In this document: piece by piece, positions 17,523-27,095 of the stretch
How positions within the stretch are numbered: position 1 is the first letter of the stretch
How the letters are laid out: the number at the start of each line of letters is the position of its first letter
Source of the DNA: Zoogloeaceae bacterium G21618-S1
GTDB taxonomy: Bacteria > Pseudomonadota > Gammaproteobacteria > Burkholderiales > Rhodocyclaceae
Assembly (NCBI GenBank): GCA_027214125.1
Contig: JAPWHF010000006.1
Coordinates: 1-64,000 of the forward strand
DNA length: 64,000 bases
Reading direction: 5' to 3'
Position numbers and translations under genes: made by a program
The notes under the pieces: generated by a model
What the model saw: only the letters and a program-made list of their open reading frames with translations
Database searches by the model: none
What the model was told of the DNA's origin: nothing

Positions 17523-17785
17523 GCTTCGTTCTCGCTGCGCTGGCGCACCAGTTCGACCAGGGTGTTTACCGATTGAAAGTAGCGCTTGACGCTGGGGTCG
17601 TCGCCGTCGAGGCGTACCTGGTAGCGCTTGCGCAGTGCAACGCCCAACTCCAGCGCGTCGATGGAGTCCAGGCCCAGGCCGTCGCCAAACAGCGGCGCCG
17701 CGGGGTCGATGTCCGCGGCGGTCATGTCCTCGAGGTCGAGGGTGTCGATGATCAGTTGGCTGATCTCAGTGTGAAGGGTGTCCAC
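17519..17785 (-). CDS. Acyl carrier protein (first of pair)
   Basis: About 88 aa starting at GTG 17785, with GGAG 10 nt upstream. The attachment serine is Ser41 in GDGLGLDSIDALELGVAL. The gene begins inside the last 20 bp of the acyltransferase gene. A TTG seven codons upstream is a less attractive start. The phosphopantetheine arm could be added by the transferase encoded at 19356-20069. Confidence 0.87.
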   Translation of the reverse strand: MDTLHTEISQLIIDTLDLEDMTAADIDPAAPLFGDGLGLDSIDALELGVALRKRYQVRLDGDDPSVKRYFQSVNTLVELVRQRSENEA

Positions 17786-18554
17786 AGGCCGCGAGCTCCA
17801 GGGCAAAATGGTTTTCTAGGGCATCCGTCAGGCGGCGAACGGCGAGCGTGCCCGGCAGGTCGGGCTCGATCAGGTCGCCAACGGAAAGAGGGGATTTTAC
17901 TTCGAGTTGGTACTCGAATCGACGGGGGGGGATGTCGTACCACGGCTTGCCTTTCGACAGCGTCGGTGGGTTGCAGGTGAGCACGACGGGGAGGATGGGT
18001 TGTTCGCTGCCCAGTGCGATGTGCGCGGCGCCACGCAAAAAGCGTAGTGGCGCGCCCGGCTGGGTGCGGGTGCCTTCCGGAAAAATCACCAGTGCACCGC
18101 CTTGCTGAAGCGCGTCGACACAGGATTCGACCAGTTCTTCTGACGACTTGGCATTGCTGATGTAACCGGCCGCACGTACCACGCCGCCCAGAAAAGGGCT
18201 GTTCCACAGTGCGCCCTTGACCACGCAGTCGGAGCGCGGCATCAGTGAGATCATGACCACCACGTCGATCAGGGTCGGGTGGTTGGCCAGCACCAGCGTG
18301 CCGCGCGCTTCGGCCAGTGCCTCGGCGTTTTTCAGGTGCAGGCGCATGATGCCGACGGCGCACATGAAGCCGACAAACACGCCGAAGAGTTTGTGGATCA
18401 GCCACTGGGTGCGTTGACGGCGGCGGTCGGTATTGCCGGGCAGCAGGCGGATCACCGGACAGGCAAGCAGCGTGATCATCAGTCCGCCGATGCTGAACAG
18501 GCTGAAGGCCACGCCCGTCATCAGCAGGCGCCAAAGGTAATTGAGCCTACGCAT
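17766..18554 (-). CDS. 1-acyl-sn-glycerol-3-phosphate acyltransferase-like protein (PlsC family)
   Basis: 262 aa. An N-terminal membrane helix (LLMTGVAFSLFSIGGLMITLL) is followed by the LPLAT motifs LANHPTLIDVVVM (HX4D) and VIFPEGTRTQPGAPL. It would esterify a lipid with an acyl or polyenyl chain at the inner membrane. It overlaps the chain-length-factor gene by 8 bp. It is one of two acyltransferases in the operon, the other being the C-terminal half of the fusion at 13304-14998. Confidence 0.88.
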   Translation of the reverse strand: MRRLNYLWRLLMTGVAFSLFSIGGLMITLLACPVIRLLPGNTDRRRQRTQWLIHKLFGVFVGFMCAVGIMRLHLKNAEALAEARGTLVLANHPTLIDVVVMISLMPRSDCVVKGALWNSPFLGGVVRAAGYISNAKSSEELVESCVDALQQGGALVIFPEGTRTQPGAPLRFLRGAAHIALGSEQPILPVVLTCNPPTLSKGKPWYDIPPRRFEYQLEVKSPLSVGDLIEPDLPGTLAVRRLTDALENHFALELAACGHPSH

Positions 18555-19269
18555 CGGCGAGTGTCCACTGCCAGGTGCCGCGTTCGCCGGTCCAGGTCTC
18601 GCGCGGGCTGTGGCCGGCGAGCACGTTCAGCAGACTCAGCCCCATCATGTGATCGGAGGGCACGGTAGAGGGGCGTTGCGTCGCCACATGCAGCCGGCTC
18701 GGGCTGCGGATGTCCAGCAATAGCGCGAGGGCATGCGGGGTTTCGGCGCTTGCGATGTCCTGCGTGTAGCGCTCGGGTACGGCGGCGTCGGCGTACACCA
18801 GCAGGATTTGCGGTTGCTCGGGCGATAGCCGGGCGAGTGCTTCAATCAGCGCCATGCCGAGGGTTTCATCGCCAGCGGAAATGGCCGTGGCGGGGGCGGT
18901 GTCCTGACGGGCAATGGAGAAAACGCCGGCAGAGGCGTTGTGTACGCTCAGGCTGAAGGTGGCGGGCGAGACCTCTTCGCCGGCGGCCAGATCCTTGAGC
19001 ATGGTCAGCGTGCGTGCGAGTTCGCCGTGGCGTGAGGCAAAGACCATGGGTACGCCGGTGCGCTCGCCAAGGCAGCGGTGGGCGACGTTGAGTGCGGCGC
19101 GCGCAACCGGGCCGAGTCGGCGACGCAGCATGGGGTCGACAAAACCGATGTCGGCCGTAGCGCCCGCAGGATCAAGGGCCTCGGGCGGCGATGCGCGCCA
19201 TTCTTGCCGGGTGCTTCGGCCGGGCGCCCACGCTTCCCATGTGGCCAGCGGCAGAGAGAATGAATCCAT
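18547..19269 (-). CDS. Chain-length factor / ketosynthase-like protein (ApeC-like)
   Basis: About 240 aa, related to the N-terminal half of beta-ketoacyl synthases (ketoacyl-synt_2 type). The site that holds the catalytic Cys in ketosynthases reads FSLSVHNASAGVFSIA, with no cysteine, as expected for a chain-length factor. WEAWAPG near the start is typical of the family. The ATG at 19269 is preferred: a longer frame has an ATG at 19359 (ATGA overlap with the transferase gene), but the stretch between contains a promoter-like sequence and poorly conserved residues. Pairs with an elongating ketosynthase and sets polyene length. Confidence 0.8.
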   Translation of the reverse strand: MDSFSLPLATWEAWAPGRSTRQEWRASPPEALDPAGATADIGFVDPMLRRRLGPVARAALNVAHRCLGERTGVPMVFASRHGELARTLTMLKDLAAGEEVSPATFSLSVHNASAGVFSIARQDTAPATAISAGDETLGMALIEALARLSPEQPQILLVYADAAVPERYTQDIASAETPHALALLLDIRSPSRLHVATQRPSTVPSDHMMGLSLLNVLAGHSPRETWTGERGTWQWTLADA

Positions 19270-19304
19270 GCTTCCGGGCGCGGTTGAGGGTATCAAGGCG
19301 CGCA

Positions 19305-19337
19305 ATTCTAACAGGGTAGTGTTACGTGTTGTAACAC
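19305..19337 (-). promoter_or_regulatory. Candidate promoter with overlapping operator upstream of the aryl-polyene operon
   Basis: On the minus strand TTACAA (19334-19329) and TAGAAT (19310-19305) are separated by 18 bp. They lie just upstream of the ATG at 19269 and overlap an inverted repeat GTGTTAC-N5-GTAACAC (19319-19337), whose arms match over 7 bp. This looks like a repressor or activator site over the -35 region. No regulator gene is adjacent. Confidence 0.5.
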
Positions 19338-19355
19338 CTTCTGTCTTCTCGTGTG

Positions 19356-20069
19356 TCATGTGTCGCACCGCGCGGCATCCGGCTCATTGCGCAAGGCCCA
19401 GCGTGTCCAGTGCGACGGGCGTGAGACGAACCCGCCGTCTTGCCATTCGTTCAGTTCTATCGTGGTCACGGCGCCCTCTGCGGTCCAGCCCGTCGTCAAT
19501 GTGTCGGTCAAGGCCGTTGTGCCCGCGTCCCAGGGCGTTGCGGCGATGTTGGCCGTATGTCGTGCTTGCCAGCGGGTGTGTGCCAGCGCAGTCAGGAGCG
19601 GCGCGCCGGTGGCTTTTGCCCAGGACTCCTTGAGTACCCAGAGCTGGTGGAAGGCTGCCGAAAAATCGGACTGTTCTGCCAGCCAGCGGGTGTCATCGTC
19701 GGAAAAAAAAGCGTTCGCGAGGTCATGTCGTGATCGCGGGGCATGCGCCTGAAGGTCAAAGCCGCAGCGCAGCGTGTGGCGGATGGCGCAGCCGGCGTGG
19801 TCGCCGCTGTGACTGAGACTGAACTGCGGGGCGTCGGGCGTGTCGAGCTGTGGCCGATCTCCGAGCAGGCGGATTCGCCAGGCGGCGGGTGCTCGTGTGC
19901 CGTCTTGGCTCAGTGCCAGACGCAACAACGCCCGACCGGCGCAGAACTGTCGGCGTCGGCGGCTGGAGGTCATGGCGCGAGCGCGTTGCAGCTCGTCGGG
20001 CGCGAGCAGATCGACCCGGTCGCTCAGGGCGTCGGTCGTGCAGATGAAGATGCGCAGACGATCGGTCAT
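19356..20069 (-). CDS. 4'-phosphopantetheinyl transferase (Sfp/EntD type)
   Basis: 237 aa. The ACPS-fold motifs are FSLSHSGDHAGCAI, CGFDLQAHA (in place of the common GIDIE/GVDLE) and LWVLKESWAKATG (the WxxKEA-like Mg/CoA site). It transfers phosphopantetheine from CoA to the two carrier proteins of the operon. Its stop overlaps a possible early start of the chain-length-factor gene. A promoter-like sequence between the genes means it may be transcribed separately from the rest. Divergent from the parA-like gene, with 215 bp between them that otherwise hold nothing clear. Confidence 0.88.
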   Translation of the reverse strand: MTDRLRIFICTTDALSDRVDLLAPDELQRARAMTSSRRRRQFCAGRALLRLALSQDGTRAPAAWRIRLLGDRPQLDTPDAPQFSLSHSGDHAGCAIRHTLRCGFDLQAHAPRSRHDLANAFFSDDDTRWLAEQSDFSAAFHQLWVLKESWAKATGAPLLTALAHTRWQARHTANIAATPWDAGTTALTDTLTTGWTAEGAVTTIELNEWQDGGFVSRPSHWTRWALRNEPDAARCDT

Positions 20070-20284
20070 CGGGGTGTTTGCAGGCGTCGGCGTGGGGGCT
20101 GGCGGAAGAGGCCTAGGGCGAACGATACCGGGTCTTGCCGGCCTTGGGCAGCGTGGTCAGCCGGGTGGTCGGTCGCGCAGCCCGGCGCGCAATGGCGGTG
20201 CGCCTTGGGGCGCTGTCATCAAATTCGGCAAGGCCCTGCGCTACTATTAACGGTTATCCAAGAATTGAACCAAGGAAACCGCCA

Positions 20285-20959
20285 ATGGCGCGCGCGCCAA
20301 TCGTCACGTTGATTTCTCAAAAAGGGGGCGCGGGGAAAACCACCGTGACCATGCAACTGGCCGCCGGCCTCGCGCGCCGCGGGCGCAAGGTGGAAATCGT
20401 CGATCTCGACATGCAGGAGTCGGCCAGCCGGTGGGCCGCTGCGGCATCCCCGGAGCATCCGTTTCCGGCGCGGGTTCACCGCTTCAGCGACGACCCCCGC
20501 GAGCTTCCGGACAAGCTGGCCAAGTGGCGCAAGCGGGCGGACGTGGTGTTGCTCGACTGCCCGCCGTCCATCGATCATCCGCGCACGCTGGCGGCATTGA
20601 ACCACACCGATCTGGCGATTATTCCGGTGGTGCCGAGTCCGACCGATCTGTGGTCGACGCGGGCGGTCGAGCGCCTGATTGTGAGTCTTCAGGCGACGCA
20701 TCCCGGCCTGCAAGGCGTGCTGGTGCCCAATCGGGTCACCCGCACCTCGCTGGCGGCGGACGTGATGGAGGTGATGCGCGAGTTTGATCTGCCGGTGCTG
20801 ACCACTATCCTCAGTCAGCGCAATGCCTACGCGCAGAGTGCGGCGATCGGCGGTTCGGTGTTTGATCTGGGTAGTGCGGCCCAGCCCGCGCAGCTCGAGG
20901 TTTTGCGCCTGGTCAGTGCAGTGGTGAAGTGTCTGGGAGGGGTGAATGATTGTTCGTAA
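20285..20959 (+). CDS. Orphan ParA/MinD-family ATPase
   Basis: 224 aa. It has the deviant Walker A SQKGGAGKTTVTMQLA, switch I VDLDMQESASRW and Walker B VVLLDCPPSID. There is no N-terminal DNA-binding extension. The ATG at 20285 has AAGGAAA about 8 nt upstream. ParA ATPases position plasmids, chromosomes or protein cargo by ATP-driven dimerisation on DNA. It overlaps the next small gene by 14 bp. No parB or parS-like site is adjacent, so cargo other than a replicon is possible. Confidence 0.88.
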   Translation: MARAPIVTLISQKGGAGKTTVTMQLAAGLARRGRKVEIVDLDMQESASRWAAAASPEHPFPARVHRFSDDPRELPDKLAKWRKRADVVLLDCPPSIDHPRTLAALNHTDLAIIPVVPSPTDLWSTRAVERLIVSLQATHPGLQGVLVPNRVTRTSLAADVMEVMREFDLPVLTTILSQRNAYAQSAAIGGSVFDLGSAAQPAQLEVLRLVSAVVKCLGGVNDCS

Positions 20960-21320
20960 GCAGATCAAGGCGTCGCTGCGCGCCAGCATCGACGATGAAG
21001 ACGCGGCGCTCAAAAAACGCCTGCCGACCCGAAGTGAAAAGCGTCGCGCCTCGGTCAAGCTGACCACCACGGCGGTGAACCGGATGTCTGCATCGGTCAG
21101 ACCAACGGTGGTGGCGCCGGCCAAACCGGCCGAGGTCGTCTTGTCGGTCGATGAGGCCGCGCAGCTCAAGAAAATGCGCGATCACCTGCGCGAACAGGCG
21201 CCGTCGGTGAGCCGCAGCGACTTGATGCGGGTGGCGGTCGAGTTGTTGCTGGCAGTCGGGCCAGATGAGGTAAAAGCCCGGCTGGACGGCCTGCCCCGGC
21301 TTTCCGGAAAAGCCAAATAG
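20946..21320 (+). CDS. Small basic partner of the orphan ParA, possible ribbon-helix-helix C-terminus
   Basis: 124 aa, not recognised by name. The N-terminal about 60 residues are basic and probably disordered (KKRLPTRSEKRRASVKLTTT). The C-terminal half is helical (SVDEAAQLKKMRDHLREQ, then SRSDLMRVAVELLLAV), a pattern compatible with a ribbon-helix-helix or coiled-coil dimer. It overlaps the parA gene, so the two are made together. It may be a cargo adaptor or DNA-binding partner that stimulates the ATPase; this is inference from arrangement only. Confidence 0.7.
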   Translation: MIVRKQIKASLRASIDDEDAALKKRLPTRSEKRRASVKLTTTAVNRMSASVRPTVVAPAKPAEVVLSVDEAAQLKKMRDHLREQAPSVSRSDLMRVAVELLLAVGPDEVKARLDGLPRLSGKAK

Positions 21321-21365
21321 CGGGACGCGCGCGAGGCGGCGCAATGCAGGCGATTCGGGGTGGGC

Positions 21366-21440
21366 TGGTCTCCCCGACAGGAATCGAACCTGTATCTAGC
21401 GCTTAGGAGGCGCTCGTTCTATCCATTGAACCACGGAGAG
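21366..21440 (-). tRNA. tRNA-Arg (anticodon CCU)
   Basis: The minus strand folds as a full cloverleaf of 75 nt. The acceptor CTCTCCG pairs with CGGGGAG (one T-G wobble). The D arm is GTTC/GAAC, the anticodon stem AGCGC/GCGCT has loop CTCCTAA (anticodon CCT), and the T arm is ACAGG TTCGATT CCTGT. The 3' CCA is encoded (21366-21368). It reads AGG codons. Confidence 0.95.
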
Positions 21441-21556
21441 AGACCGGGCCCCGTATGGTTGGGGGCGGGGCGCAGTTTACCGCGAATTCAGGCTTTTTCG
21501 AAGCGTGAGGCCGCGTGGCGGTAAAATGCGCGCTTTGCTCTGTTGCTGGATGCCTC

Positions 21557-23446
<1,890 letters not shown>

Positions 23447-23451
23447 GCCGA

Positions 23452-24339
23452 TCAGACTGCGAGCAGACGCACCAGCAGGCCGGCGCTGATCAGCAGCGCG
23501 ACCAGAAAGGCCCAGCCCCAGAGCTGATAGCGGCGGCCAAGCTGCGACGGATCGAGATCCGAGATCAGATACAGCCGCCGCCCTTCGGGCTTGCGAACGA
23601 TATGCGCTTCGGCCGCGGCGTGGAGTTCGGCCTGCTGGCGGCGCACTTCGCGTTTGGCTTCGGCGCGCGCCAGCTCCCATTCCTGCAAATCGACCTGGCC
23701 GTCGCCGTCGAGGTCGAAGCGTTCGAGCAGGCGTGGGTGATCGGCCTTCCAGTCGGCCAGCAGCTCGCGCACCTGGCGAGCCGTGTCATGCGCGGGGTCG
23801 ATACTGCCCAGCGTGGTGAAGTCGCCAATCACGTAGATCGGGTCTTGCTTGATCAGGCACCACTGGGTGTAGCGGCGGTCGTCGCGTATTTCCACATCCT
23901 TGCGGGTGATCAGCAACTCTGCGCCTTCGGGGTCGACCGCGCACTGGCCGCTGCCGTCGTCGAGCAAAAAGGAGGCGTCGCTCTCGTCGTCCGAAAAACG
24001 CCGCCAGCTGTCGCCGTCTTTTTCATCCACGACCAGCCGATACCACAGTACGGGCAGGCCGTTGAGCGGGGAGTACAGCGGCGCGCCATCGAGTGGCATG
24101 CCCTGACCAAATAGCTCGGTATAGCCTTGGGCGGCGGAGGCGATGCGCGAGGTGGGTGTGTCGAGAATCAGCCGGCTGTGGTGGATGGAGCGTAGCCAGC
24201 CGAACAGTGCGGCGGCCAATACCAGCACCAAGGCCACCACGCGAAAGCTGCCGTCGGCTTGAAAGCCGGCAAAGCCGAGCGCGGCGATGCCGGACGCGAC
24301 TGCCGCGCCGGTGCGATCCGGTCGCAGTGAAACGAGCAT
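23452..24339 (-). CDS. GIDE-domain membrane protein with a canonical EF-hand loop
   Basis: 295 aa. Two N-terminal hydrophobic stretches (about 11-27 and 32-48) and a C-terminal one (about 273-292) flank a soluble region. The centre (GQGMPLDGAPLYSPLNGLPVLWYRLVV) resembles the GIDE/BAM domain found in MUL1-type E3 ligases and their bacterial relatives. There is no RING finger. Residues 209-220 (DLDGDGQVDLQE) form a textbook EF-hand calcium loop, followed by a helix. It is 18 bp behind lemA, a pairing seen in many bacteria. Function unknown; calcium binding is inferred from the loop. Confidence 0.78.
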   Translation of the reverse strand: MLVSLRPDRTGAAVASGIAALGFAGFQADGSFRVVALVLVLAAALFGWLRSIHHSRLILDTPTSRIASAAQGYTELFGQGMPLDGAPLYSPLNGLPVLWYRLVVDEKDGDSWRRFSDDESDASFLLDDGSGQCAVDPEGAELLITRKDVEIRDDRRYTQWCLIKQDPIYVIGDFTTLGSIDPAHDTARQVRELLADWKADHPRLLERFDLDGDGQVDLQEWELARAEAKREVRRQQAELHAAAEAHIVRKPEGRRLYLISDLDPSQLGRRYQLWGWAFLVALLISAGLLVRLLAV

Positions 24340-24357
24340 GGCGGAGCCGGGTTACGC

Positions 24358-24933
24358 TTAGGCGCTGAACAGCGCTTTGAGGTCGACGTCGGCCTTTTCG
24401 GCGGTGGAGAACTCGAGCAGGGGCTGCTCGGTGAAGCCGGTGAGGCGGGCGATGATCAGGTCGGGGAATTGCTCGATGCGGATGTTGTGCACATTGGTGC
24501 TTTCGTTGAACCACTCGCGGCGATCGGCAATGCCGTTTTCGAGCGCGGTGATGCGCGTTTGCAACTGCATGAAGTGTTCGTTGGCTTTCAGTTCGGGATA
24601 GGCCTCTGCGACGGCGAAGAGCTGCCCCAGTCCGAACCGCAGCATGCCTTCGGCCTGGCCGAGCGCGGGCACGTCGTGCTTGGCGCGGGCGTCGGAGACA
24701 CGGGAGCGGGCTTCGATGACGCGGGTGAGCGTGCTTTCTTCGAACTGTTTGTACTGGCGGCAGACTTCGACGAGTTTGGGCAGTTCGTCGTGTCGCTGTT
24801 TGAGCATCACGTCGATGTTGGCCCAGGCTTTGGCGATGTTGTGCTTGAGCCGCACGAGATTGTTGTAGACGACGATGCCATACAGCACGGCAATGGCAAT
24901 TGCACCGAGCAGGACAAGGGCGGACACGGACAT
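24358..24933 (-). CDS. lemA: LemA family protein
   Basis: 191 aa. One N-terminal membrane helix (ALVLLGAIAIAVLYGIVVYNNLV) is followed by a long helical bundle with the family motifs AWANIDVMLKQRHDELPKLVE and YPELKANEHFMQLQ, then the NESTNVHN region. GGAAG precedes the ATG. The protein is anchored in the inner membrane with the helical body outside. It is cotranscribed with the GIDE-like gene downstream. The biochemical role of LemA is not settled. Confidence 0.92.
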   Translation of the reverse strand: MSVSALVLLGAIAIAVLYGIVVYNNLVRLKHNIAKAWANIDVMLKQRHDELPKLVEVCRQYKQFEESTLTRVIEARSRVSDARAKHDVPALGQAEGMLRFGLGQLFAVAEAYPELKANEHFMQLQTRITALENGIADRREWFNESTNVHNIRIEQFPDLIIARLTGFTEQPLLEFSTAEKADVDLKALFSA

Positions 24934-25027
24934 CGAGGGCTTCCTTCGAAAACGGGCCGGTGAGCCGGCAGGGCAGAGCTATTTTAGCGGCAGACGGTGA
25001 ATGCGGGCGGGTGTTGCTGCCGAGGGG

Positions 25028-25921
25028 TTAGTCTGGGGCGGCGGGCGGTCTGGATGCGGGCTCGGCTTCTGGCGCGGGCATCAGACGTATCGCGTGTTCC
25101 TCGGGAATGGCCAGCCGGCGGATGAGTTGTTCCTGGTTGAGTTTGAGCAGTGATTGAATCGCGGTCAGGTCGTCGGGAATTGCGGCGTTGTCCCAGCCCT
25201 TGGCGTTGTGGCGGGCCAGCGCGTTGGCCAGGGCGACGGTGCGCACGCGTGGGTTGTCTGCGCTCGACTCGTCCATCAGGTGGATGATCAGGTCGGGGAG
25301 CTGCCACTTTTTCGCCAGGGCCAACTGGATTTCGTTGGCGGCAAAGCCAAACACCTCGCGTTGTACGGTTGCGCTGCGCAGGCTGGCGTCGGCGCGCTGC
25401 ATGGCGTGCGCCTTGGTGGTCAGTGCCGGGGCGAAGGCCCAGAGCAGGATGTCTGCGGTGTCGTGCAGCAGGGCAGCGATGGTGATTTCTTCGACGTCCA
25501 GATCGTGCCGGATGATGGCCCACTCGCGGGCGTAGTGCGATGCCCGGCGGGCGCGTCCAATGACGCCGAGCACGCCAATCAGTGCCGCCGGAGTGTCGGC
25601 CAGCGCGTCTTCGATGGTGGGTAGATCTTCGAAATGGCGAAAGAAGGGCGTAATGCCGATCATCATCACCGCGCGATCGATGGTGGTGATGGCGTGATTT
25701 TGTGCTTGTCGTCGGTGGATCTCCAGATGGCTGAGCACGCGCAGCGTCATCAGCGGGTCGCCCAGAATGATCTGCGCGATCTGCTTTCCATTGACGCTTC
25801 CTTCCTGTTCGCGCATCGCCGCCAGATCGCGTGCAGTGCGGCGAAGGACGGGAAGCGTCCCTTGCGAGAACAGGTCGACGTAGGCATCGAGGGAGGGCAG
25901 TGCCTCGTTCAGTCGGGTCAT
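25028..25921 (-). CDS. HDOD-domain protein
   Basis: About 297 aa. The HDOD pattern includes IAQIILGDPLMTLRVLSH, RAVMMIGITPFFRHFEDLP and REWAIIRHDLDVEEITIAALLHDTADILLW. HDOD proteins lack the full HD catalytic set and act as signalling adaptors, often linked to c-di-GMP or chemotaxis networks. Starts: ATG at 25921 (MTRLNEALPSLD) or GTG at 25945; the first is preferred because the domain begins there. The proline-rich tail (PAPEAEPASRPPAAPD) is probably disordered. Confidence 0.82.
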   Translation of the reverse strand: MTRLNEALPSLDAYVDLFSQGTLPVLRRTARDLAAMREQEGSVNGKQIAQIILGDPLMTLRVLSHLEIHRRQAQNHAITTIDRAVMMIGITPFFRHFEDLPTIEDALADTPAALIGVLGVIGRARRASHYAREWAIIRHDLDVEEITIAALLHDTADILLWAFAPALTTKAHAMQRADASLRSATVQREVFGFAANEIQLALAKKWQLPDLIIHLMDESSADNPRVRTVALANALARHNAKGWDNAAIPDDLTAIQSLLKLNQEQLIRRLAIPEEHAIRLMPAPEAEPASRPPAAPD

Positions 25922-26019
25922 GATGATCTCATTTTTCCGGGTCACTACTATCTACGGCGCGCCGTGCGGTTGACTTGAGCTTTGCGGCGGGGCGGTGCAG
26001 ACGACACGATTGAATTCGT

Positions 26020-26025
26020 TATAAT
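26020..26025 (+). promoter_or_regulatory. Candidate -10 box (TATAAT) for acuI
   Basis: An exact TATAAT lies 50 bp before the acuI GTG. No good -35 sits 16-18 bp upstream (GCAGAC region), so an activator or a weak promoter is possible. Confidence 0.4.
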
Positions 26026-26074
26026 CTTTTGGGATGAGCGCTTGCGCTTCGCGCGGGCCGAGACGGAGAAGCAT

Positions 26075-27073
26075 GTGAAAGAGTCTTTCAAGGCGTTTCT
26101 GATCGAGCAGGCTGAGGATAAAACCATACGCGCGGGGATGCAGTCCCTGAGCACCGACGACCTGGATGCAGGCGAGGTGCTGATCCGGGTGCATTACTCG
26201 AGTATCAATTACAAGGATGCCTTGGCCGCCACGGGCAAGGGCAAGATTATTCGTCGCTTTCCGTGCGTGGGCGGCATCGACCTGTCGGGCGAGGTGGTCG
26301 AGAGCTCGGACTCGCGCTTTTCTGTTGGCGACCCGGTGATTGCGACCAGCTTTGATATTGGTGTTGCGCACCATGGTGGATTTGCCGAGTACGCGCGCAT
26401 TCCCGCCAAATGGGTGGTGGCGCTGCCCGAGGGCTTGAGTCTGTTCGAGGCGATGGCCTTGGGGACGGCGGGTTTTACCGCGGCGCTGGGGGTGCAGCGC
26501 ATGGAAGACAACGGCTTGCGGCCCGAGAATGGCCCGGTCGTGGTGTCTGGCGCGACCGGTGGCGTGGGCAGCCTGGCGATCGACATTCTGGCGGCCGCCG
26601 GTTATTCGGTCACGGCGCTGACCGGCAAGGCCTCCGAAGAAGACTATCTGCGTTCGCTGGGCGCCAGTGACATTTTGCTGCGCGAGTCGATTGATTTCGA
26701 CAAGGTGCGAGCGCTCGAAGGCGCACGCTGGGCCGGCGCGGTGGACAACACCGGCGGCAAGATTCTGCACTGGATGCTGGCGACCATGCAGCAGGCTGGT
26801 ACGGTGGCCAGTATTGGCAATGCAGCAGGTTTTGATCTCGATACCAGCGTGTTCCCGTTCATTCTGCGCGGCGTCAGTCTGCTCGGTGTGGATTCGGGCT
26901 ACATGGGTTTCCCCGCGCGTCAGCAGATATGGGACCGGCTGGCCACCAATTTGCGTCCGCGTCATCTCGAGGCGGTCACACAGACCATCGGTTTCGACGC
27001 CTTGCCGGCTGCTTTTGATGATTTCATCGCTGGGCGCATTCGCGGCCGCACGGTCGTCAGGATCGGTGCGTGA
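26075..27073 (+). CDS. acuI: Acryloyl-CoA reductase / YhdH-type quinone oxidoreductase
   Basis: 332 aa zinc-free medium-chain dehydrogenase. INYKDALAATGKGKIIRRFP and GGIDLSGEVVES are hallmarks of the YhdH/AcuI family, which reduces acryloyl-CoA to propionyl-CoA with NADPH. The nucleotide site is VVVSGATGGVGSLAIDIL. The GTG at 26075 is preceded by GGAGAA. The gene is followed closely by a REC protein and then prpE. The nearby propionyl-CoA synthetase gives a plausible shared three-carbon acid context, though the genes are not in one obvious operon. Confidence 0.88.
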   Translation: MKESFKAFLIEQAEDKTIRAGMQSLSTDDLDAGEVLIRVHYSSINYKDALAATGKGKIIRRFPCVGGIDLSGEVVESSDSRFSVGDPVIATSFDIGVAHHGGFAEYARIPAKWVVALPEGLSLFEAMALGTAGFTAALGVQRMEDNGLRPENGPVVVSGATGGVGSLAIDILAAAGYSVTALTGKASEEDYLRSLGASDILLRESIDFDKVRALEGARWAGAVDNTGGKILHWMLATMQQAGTVASIGNAAGFDLDTSVFPFILRGVSLLGVDSGYMGFPARQQIWDRLATNLRPRHLEAVTQTIGFDALPAAFDDFIAGRIRGRTVVRIGA

Positions 27074-27095
27074 GCGGTTTGGGGAGGAGCCCTTC

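Noticed and set aside
20285-21320. Reading the ParA pair as evidence of a plasmid or replication origin
   Set aside because: No replication gene, iterons or parS-like repeats are nearby, and the flanking genes are chromosomal housekeeping genes.
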